Part shown: positions 7,232 through 10,195 of the stretch, piece by piece
Layout of the letters: each line of letters opens with the position of its first letter
Numbering within the stretch: position 1 is the first letter of the stretch
Source: Porphyrobacter sp. UBA7686
Lineage (GTDB): Bacteria; Pseudomonadota; Alphaproteobacteria; Sphingomonadales; Sphingomonadaceae
Length of the DNA: 10,195 nt
Direction: 5' to 3'
Assembly (NCBI GenBank): GCA_002482865.1
Contig: DLGU01000211.1
Coordinates: 11,162-21,356 of the forward strand
Made by a program: the position numbers and the translations under genes
The notes under the pieces: model-generated
Database searches by the model: none
Told to the model about the DNA's origin: nothing
What the model saw: the letters and a program-made list of their open reading frames with translations, nothing else

Positions 7232-7237
7232 TGGGCG

Positions 7238-7265
7238 GCTTTAGAGGCGGGCTGTGACAAGTCAA
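7238..7265 (-). promoter_or_regulatory. Candidate sigma-70 promoter for serC
   Basis: On the minus strand, TTGACT (7260-7265) and TAAAGC (7238-7243) are 16 bp apart. The -35 is good and the -10 is weak (3 of 6). Transcription would start near 7231, giving a leader of about 50 bases that matches the structured region. Confidence 0.5.
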
Positions 7266-7278
7266 TGAATGAATCATC

Positions 7279-7302
7279 GGCCGCGGGCATGGCCGCGGGG
7301 AT
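7279..7302. repeat. Tandem 12-bp repeat in the serC/glycosyltransferase gap
   Basis: Two adjacent copies of GGCCGCGGGCAT / GGCCGCGGGGAT match at 11 of 12 positions, each with the palindrome CCGCGG. The pair sits upstream of both divergent genes and could be an operator or chance in GC-rich DNA. Confidence 0.6.
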
Positions 7303-7346
7303 AGCCCCTCGCCAAGCGCTGCAAATGTTACTAATCAGCCTGTTCC

Positions 7347-8537
7347 ATGGACATTTCCGATCTTCGCATTGCCCTGTTCAGTGGCAACTACAACTACACC
7401 CGCGACGGGGCGAATCAGGCGTTGAACCGCCTGGTAGGCTCGTTGCTGGCCAAGGGCGCGAAGGTGCGCGTCTATTCGCCCAAGGTCGCCAATCCTGATT
7501 TCCCGGCGACGGGTGATCTGGTCGGCCTGCCCAATGTGCCGATGCCGGTGAAGGGGCGCGGCGAATACCGGATGCCGACCCATCTGGGCGCTGAGGTGAA
7601 GCGTGACCTTGCCGAGTTCGGGCCGAACATCGTCCACCTGTCCTCGCCCGATCCCGCCGCGCATAATGCGCTCCGCTGGGCGCGCGCGCATGGCATTCCG
7701 GTGCTGGCCAGCGTCCACACTCGGTTCGAGACCTATCCGCGCTATTACAACATGGCCTTCCTCGAACCGTTGATCGTCAAGGGCCTGCGCAGGTTTTACC
7801 ATCGCTGCGATGCGCTGGTGGCGCCCTCGCAGTCGATGATCGACGAATTGCTGGCAATGGGGATGCACACCCGCATCGGGCTGTGGAGCCGGGGCGTGGA
7901 CCGCACGATCTTCTCCTCCGCGCGCCGCGATCCCGAGTGGCGCCGCAGCCTGGGGTTGGCCGATGATGATGTGGCCATCGTGTTCCTCGGGCGGCTGGTG
8001 ATGGAAAAGGGCCTTGATGTCTTCGCCGAAACCATCGTGCGCCTGCGCGCCGCGGGTGCGCCGCACAAGGTTCTGGTGATCGGCGATGGACCGGCACGCG
8101 GCTGGTTCGAAGCGAACCTGCCCGGTGGGATCTTTGCCGGGTTCAAGACCGGTGAGGCTTTGGGACAGGCGCTCGCCAGCGGGGATGTGTTCTTCAACCC
8201 CAGCGTCACCGAGACTTTCGGCAATGTGACGCTCGAAGCAATGGCGAGCGGGCTACCCGTGGTTGCCGCCGGGGCCACCGGCAGCGCCAGTCTGGTCGCC
8301 GATGGCATCACCGGCCGCCTTGTCGCGCCGTCAGGTGCCAAGGACGGCGATGCCGCCGCCTTTGCCGCTGCCCTTGCGCCCTATTGCACCGACCCGGCAC
8401 TGCGTATCGCGCACGGTGCGGCGGGTGAGACGCGGGCCTGCGAATATAGCTGGGAGGCGATCAATCAGGTCGTCGCCGACACCTATGTCCGGCTGGTCGA
8501 GGAACGCCGCACAGCACAGGCGGCGCGGGCCGCCTGA
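7347..8537 (+). CDS. GT4-like (GT-B fold) glycosyltransferase
   Basis: This 396-residue protein is a retaining glycosyltransferase of the GT4 type. The N-terminal acceptor half begins RIALFSGNYNY...DGANQALNRLV. The C-terminal nucleotide-sugar half shows FLGRLVMEKG (Arg216, Lys221), VIGDGP at 244-249, NPSVTETFGN, and the EX7E pair Glu289/Glu297, followed by ASGLPVVA. Relatives in the same broad group include glycolipid glycosyltransferases (SQD2/PimC/MgtA-like), so a membrane-lipid sugar acceptor is possible; neither donor nor acceptor can be read from sequence. There is no signal peptide or membrane helix, so it is cytosolic or peripheral. No Shine-Dalgarno precedes the ATG, while TACTAAT at 7329-7335 lies only 11 bases upstream, so the message may have almost no leader. 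It is divergent from serC and ends 12 bp before the convergent membrane-protein gene. Confidence 0.93.
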   Translation: MDISDLRIALFSGNYNYTRDGANQALNRLVGSLLAKGAKVRVYSPKVANPDFPATGDLVGLPNVPMPVKGRGEYRMPTHLGAEVKRDLAEFGPNIVHLSSPDPAAHNALRWARAHGIPVLASVHTRFETYPRYYNMAFLEPLIVKGLRRFYHRCDALVAPSQSMIDELLAMGMHTRIGLWSRGVDRTIFSSARRDPEWRRSLGLADDDVAIVFLGRLVMEKGLDVFAETIVRLRAAGAPHKVLVIGDGPARGWFEANLPGGIFAGFKTGEALGQALASGDVFFNPSVTETFGNVTLEAMASGLPVVAAGATGSASLVADGITGRLVAPSGAKDGDAAAFAAALAPYCTDPALRIAHGAAGETRACEYSWEAINQVVADTYVRLVEERRTAQAARAA

Positions 8538-8549
8538 TATCGCGCGGGG

Positions 8550-8984
8550 TTACTTGAGCACTCCGGCAGCCGCCATCCTGCGCACATAGAGCAGCAGCGA
8601 GAGCGTCACCGCCCAGATCGCGATGTCGAGCGCAGGCGCTTCCATCGCAGCGGGCACCTCAATCAGACCGTAGTTGTAAACTGTCGTGCCGACGAGCCCG
8701 ATGGTTGCCACCACCATTGCGGGGACCGCGTAACGCGACCGCATCAGTAAAAGCACCGATCCAGCAAACGCCCCCCACACGCCGAGCGCCCAGAAAGCGC
8801 TGGCCCAAGCGGGATAGGCGTTCATGAAGGCGATCTGATCCGCCGTCATGCCAGCTTCGGCGAGCATATCGAGTTTGGTCATGGTGTAGCTGATCACACC
8901 CATGGCATTGAACAGCAGCGACAATCCGCCAATCAACCACAGATGCCACGGCACCTCGGCCGCGCCGAGTGTCGTATTGTTCAT
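8550..8984 (-). CDS. Four-helix inner-membrane protein of unknown function
   Basis: I do not recognise a named family. The 144 residues form four hydrophobic segments at about 14-36, 58-80, 86-107 and 118-135. A polar loop between the first two contains a short acidic/Met-rich stretch (MTKLDMLAEAGMTADQ). Arg81, Arg83 and Arg135-136 next to helix ends would favour those sides facing the cytoplasm. The sequence resembles conserved hypothetical membrane proteins of sphingomonads (recalled, not searched). The ATG has GGAGGGG about six bases upstream. It lies 85 bp downstream of the PadR-family gene on the same strand, so it is a plausible target or partner, but it also has its own candidate promoter. 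Codon and base composition match the neighbours. Confidence 0.85.
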   Translation of the reverse strand: MNNTTLGAAEVPWHLWLIGGLSLLFNAMGVISYTMTKLDMLAEAGMTADQIAFMNAYPAWASAFWALGVWGAFAGSVLLLMRSRYAVPAMVVATIGLVGTTVYNYGLIEVPAAMEAPALDIAIWAVTLSLLLYVRRMAAAGVLK

Positions 8985-8992
8985 GGGTGCCC

Positions 8993-9024
8993 CTCCCCCG
9001 TCCGGCGCGACCCGGTCGGGGGAG
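8993..9024. promoter_or_regulatory. Perfect inverted repeat between promoter and membrane-protein start
   Basis: CTCCCCCG (8993-9000) and CGGGGGAG (9017-9024) are exact reverse complements. Inside, after a T/T mismatch, CCGG pairs with CCGG around a six-base loop. One arm overlaps the ribosome site; the other touches the -10 hexamer. It could be an operator or, if transcription starts upstream, a hairpin that hides the ribosome site. Confidence 0.6.
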
Positions 9025-9053
9025 AGTGTATTCCTAACTTACATTAATCGCAA
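9025..9053 (-). promoter_or_regulatory. Candidate promoter for the membrane protein
   Basis: On the minus strand, TTGCGA (9048-9053) and TACACT (9025-9030) are separated by exactly 17 bp, each matching consensus at 4 of 6 positions. The intervening DNA is AT-rich compared with its surroundings. Transcription would begin near 9018. Confidence 0.5.
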
Positions 9054-9069
9054 TCGCGGCTACGCAAGC

Positions 9070-9714
9070 TCACAAGCGTTCGATGCGCTTGGCCATCTCG
9101 TCGATCATGTCGACGATCTCGTTGATGGTCGCCTCGTCAAGCTTGCCCGCCTTGGCGCGGTTCTTGAGCACCGAGCCGAGGTTGCCCATTGCGCGGAACA
9201 CATCATGCGAGCGGACCGTGCTGGTTCGCTCCCCGTGACGGCCCAGGCGGCGCAGCAGTTCGGCGACTTCAACCTTGCGTTCTTCCAGCTCGGCCTCTCC
9301 CTGCGGGGTGACCGCGTAAGGCTTTTTCGAGCCTTCGGCGTCGGCCTCGGCAATAGCGCCTTCATCTTCGAGCAGTTGCAGCGTCGGATAGACCGCGCCC
9401 GGGCTCGGCGCATAGGCGCCGCCGGTCATCTCTTCGATGCCCTTGATCAGTTCATAGCCGTGCGAGGGGTTTTCCGCGATCAGCGCCAGCAGCGCGAGCC
9501 GCAATTCGCCGGTGCCGAACATCCGCCCGCGGCGCTGACGGCGGCCGCGCTCTTCGCCTTCGCCGTCACGGTCGCCCTCGTTCTCGCTGTCCCAGCGCCA
9601 GCGCGCCTTGAAGGCCGGGCCGCCCATGTTGGCATTGCCGCTCATCGCCATCATCGCGATTGCTTCGCCGAGCTTGTCCCAGCCATTCCCGCGACCATAT
9701 TTGTTCCACGTCAT
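9070..9714 (-). CDS. PadR-family transcriptional regulator, YqjI-like
   Basis: The product has 214 residues. Residues about 64-144 form the PadR winged helix-turn-helix: MFGTGELRLALLALI, then PSHGYELIKGIEEMTGG and SPGAVYPTLQLLEDEG, ending YAVTPQGEAEL. The C-terminal part (about 145-214) is helical and charged, as in the dimerising arm. This core closely resembles E. coli YqjI, a metal-responsive PadR repressor, including the RRQR lead-in. YqjI, however, has a His/Cys-rich N-terminal extension, whereas the roughly 60 residues here contain no His or Cys. They begin with a Trp/Met/Gly-rich part and continue with an acidic-basic run. The ATG at 9712-9714 has AAAGGAG six bases upstream and is chosen over a TTG at 9747 that would lie in the promoter. 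It is divergent from rarA and upstream of the membrane-protein gene. The PadR assignment is firm; its signal is unknown. Confidence 0.93.
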   Translation of the reverse strand: MTWNKYGRGNGWDKLGEAIAMMAMSGNANMGGPAFKARWRWDSENEGDRDGEGEERGRRQRRGRMFGTGELRLALLALIAENPSHGYELIKGIEEMTGGAYAPSPGAVYPTLQLLEDEGAIAEADAEGSKKPYAVTPQGEAELEERKVEVAELLRRLGRHGERTSTVRSHDVFRAMGNLGSVLKNRAKAGKLDEATINEIVDMIDEMAKRIERL

Positions 9715-9720
9715 GTCACG

Positions 9721-9727
9721 CTCCTTT
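9721..9727 (-). promoter_or_regulatory. Ribosome binding site that fixes the PadR start
   Basis: AAAGGAG lies six bases before the ATG at 9714. The alternative TTG at 9745-9747 overlaps the -10 region and palindrome and has no such site. Confidence 0.85.
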
Positions 9728-9742
9728 GTGCGTTTCGATGTA

Positions 9743-9760
9743 TCCAAGATATATCTTAGA
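9743..9760. promoter_or_regulatory. Palindromic candidate operator of the PadR regulator
   Basis: The 18 bp TCCAAGATATATCTTAGA is a palindrome with a single mismatch; its central AAGATATATCTT (9746-9757) is perfect. The half-site TATCTT at 9752-9757 recurs at 9763-9768, 11 bp (one helical turn) further on. PadR repressors commonly bind AT-rich palindromes on their own promoters. This one covers the candidate -10 of the regulator gene, so autorepression is the natural reading. Confidence 0.65.
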
Positions 9761-9773
9761 CCTATCTTTGCAA
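9746..9773 (-). promoter_or_regulatory. Candidate promoter of the PadR gene
   Basis: On the minus strand, TTGCAA (9768-9773) and TATCTT (9746-9751) are 16 bp apart, each 4 to 5 matches to consensus. The -10 lies inside the palindrome. TTGCAA is self-complementary, so it could also serve the divergent rarA, but no good -10 is seen on that side. Confidence 0.5.
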
Positions 9774-9829
9774 GGAGTGTCCCTGCGGAGATTTCACTTT
9801 TCCGCCGACAGGCCTATCACGCCCGATGA

Positions 9830-10195
9830 ATGACTGATCTGTTCGGACAAGATGCATCCCCGCCCCCATCCGGCGCGCCCGCAGGTGACGCGCCGCTGGC
9901 TGACCGGTTGCGCCCGCAATCCCTCGCCGAGGTGGTGGGGCAGGAGCACCTGACCGGCCCAGATGGCGCGATCGGGCGGATGGTGGCGGCGGGCAAACTC
10001 GCCAGCATGATCCTGTGGGGGCCGCCCGGCACCGGTAAGACCAGCATCGCCCGTCTGCTCGCTGACGCGGTGGGGATGCGCTATGTCGCGATCAGCGCGG
10101 TGTTCTCGGGCGTGGCGGATTTGAAGAAGGCCTTTGCCGAGGCCGAGAAAATGGCCGGTGCAGGCCGCAAGACGCTGCTGTTCGTGGACGAGATC
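9830..10195 (+). CDS. rarA: Replication-associated recombination protein A (5' part)
   Basis: The first 122 codons of RarA (MgsA; Mgs1/WRNIP1 family) are present, and the gene runs off the right edge. RarA is a cytosolic AAA+ ATPase acting at stalled replication forks. Visible features are PLADRLRPQSLAEVVGQEHL (22-41), Walker A GPPGTGKT at 64-71 inside MILWGPPGTGKTS, and the start of Walker B (LLFVDEI) at 116-122, where the window ends. The ATG at 9830 is the only choice: an in-frame TGA touches it on the upstream side. No clear Shine-Dalgarno is present. It is divergent from the PadR-family gene across 115 bp that also hold the palindromic operator. Confidence 0.93.
   Translation, partial: MTDLFGQDASPPPSGAPAGDAPLADRLRPQSLAEVVGQEHLTGPDGAIGRMVAAGKLASMILWGPPGTGKTSIARLLADAVGMRYVAISAVFSGVADLKKAFAEAEKMAGAGRKTLLFVDEI

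Noticed and set aside
7182..7277. N-terminal extension of serC
   Set aside because: The extra residues are translated from the promoter and leader, and AAGGAG sits before the internal ATG at 7181.
9715..9747. TTG start giving the PadR regulator 11 more residues
   Set aside because: It overlaps the palindrome and -10; the ATG at 9714 has an ideal ribosome site.
9826..9837. Three-codon frame ATG-AAT-GAC-TGA overlapping the rarA start
   Set aside because: No ribosome site and too short to distinguish from chance; the rarA ATG is 4 bp away.

Overview
This is a GC-rich (roughly 65%) chromosomal stretch that reads as an alphaproteobacterium, most likely Sphingomonadales (Erythrobacter/Porphyrobacter/Sphingomonas-like). 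The reasons are the SerC subtype, a separate HisZ regulatory subunit, a serC leader, and palindromic intergenic repeats of the kind common in that order. The assignment rests on protein and repeat style, not on a marker gene. No rRNA, tRNA, CRISPR array, insertion sequence or phage gene is visible. There is no gene-free stretch longer than about 165 bases.

Left part (1-4201): purA (minus, AMP synthesis) is divergent from a plus-strand gene for an exported protein that joins a small four-cysteine module to an alpha/beta-hydrolase. That gene converges on a minus-strand ridA-like gene that overlaps the end of hisZ by 4 bp. A fragment of another minus-strand exported protein may begin at the extreme left edge.

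Middle (3059-7265): on the minus strand serC, serA, hisZ and ridA run in one direction and look like one transcription unit. A promoter and a structured leader lie in front of serC. Together serA and serC carry 3-phosphoglycerate to phosphoserine, and HisZ would control the first step of histidine synthesis. The serC/serA and serA/hisZ gaps, and the hydrolase/ridA convergence, each hold a large inverted repeat made of two small palindromes facing each other (REPIN-like).

Right part (7266-10195): a plus-strand GT4-type glycosyltransferase is divergent from serC. It converges on a minus-strand four-helix membrane protein of unknown function. Upstream of that, on the same strand, is a PadR-family regulator related to E. 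coli YqjI, with a palindromic candidate operator on its own promoter. Divergent from the regulator, the first 122 codons of rarA (replication-associated AAA+ ATPase) run off the window.

Most of the content is housekeeping. The less ordinary points are the cysteine-module/hydrolase fusion, a RidA homologue in which Asp replaces the catalytic Arg, the three double-palindrome repeats, the serC leader with an occludable ribosome site, and the PadR/membrane-protein pair with its two symmetric regulatory sites.
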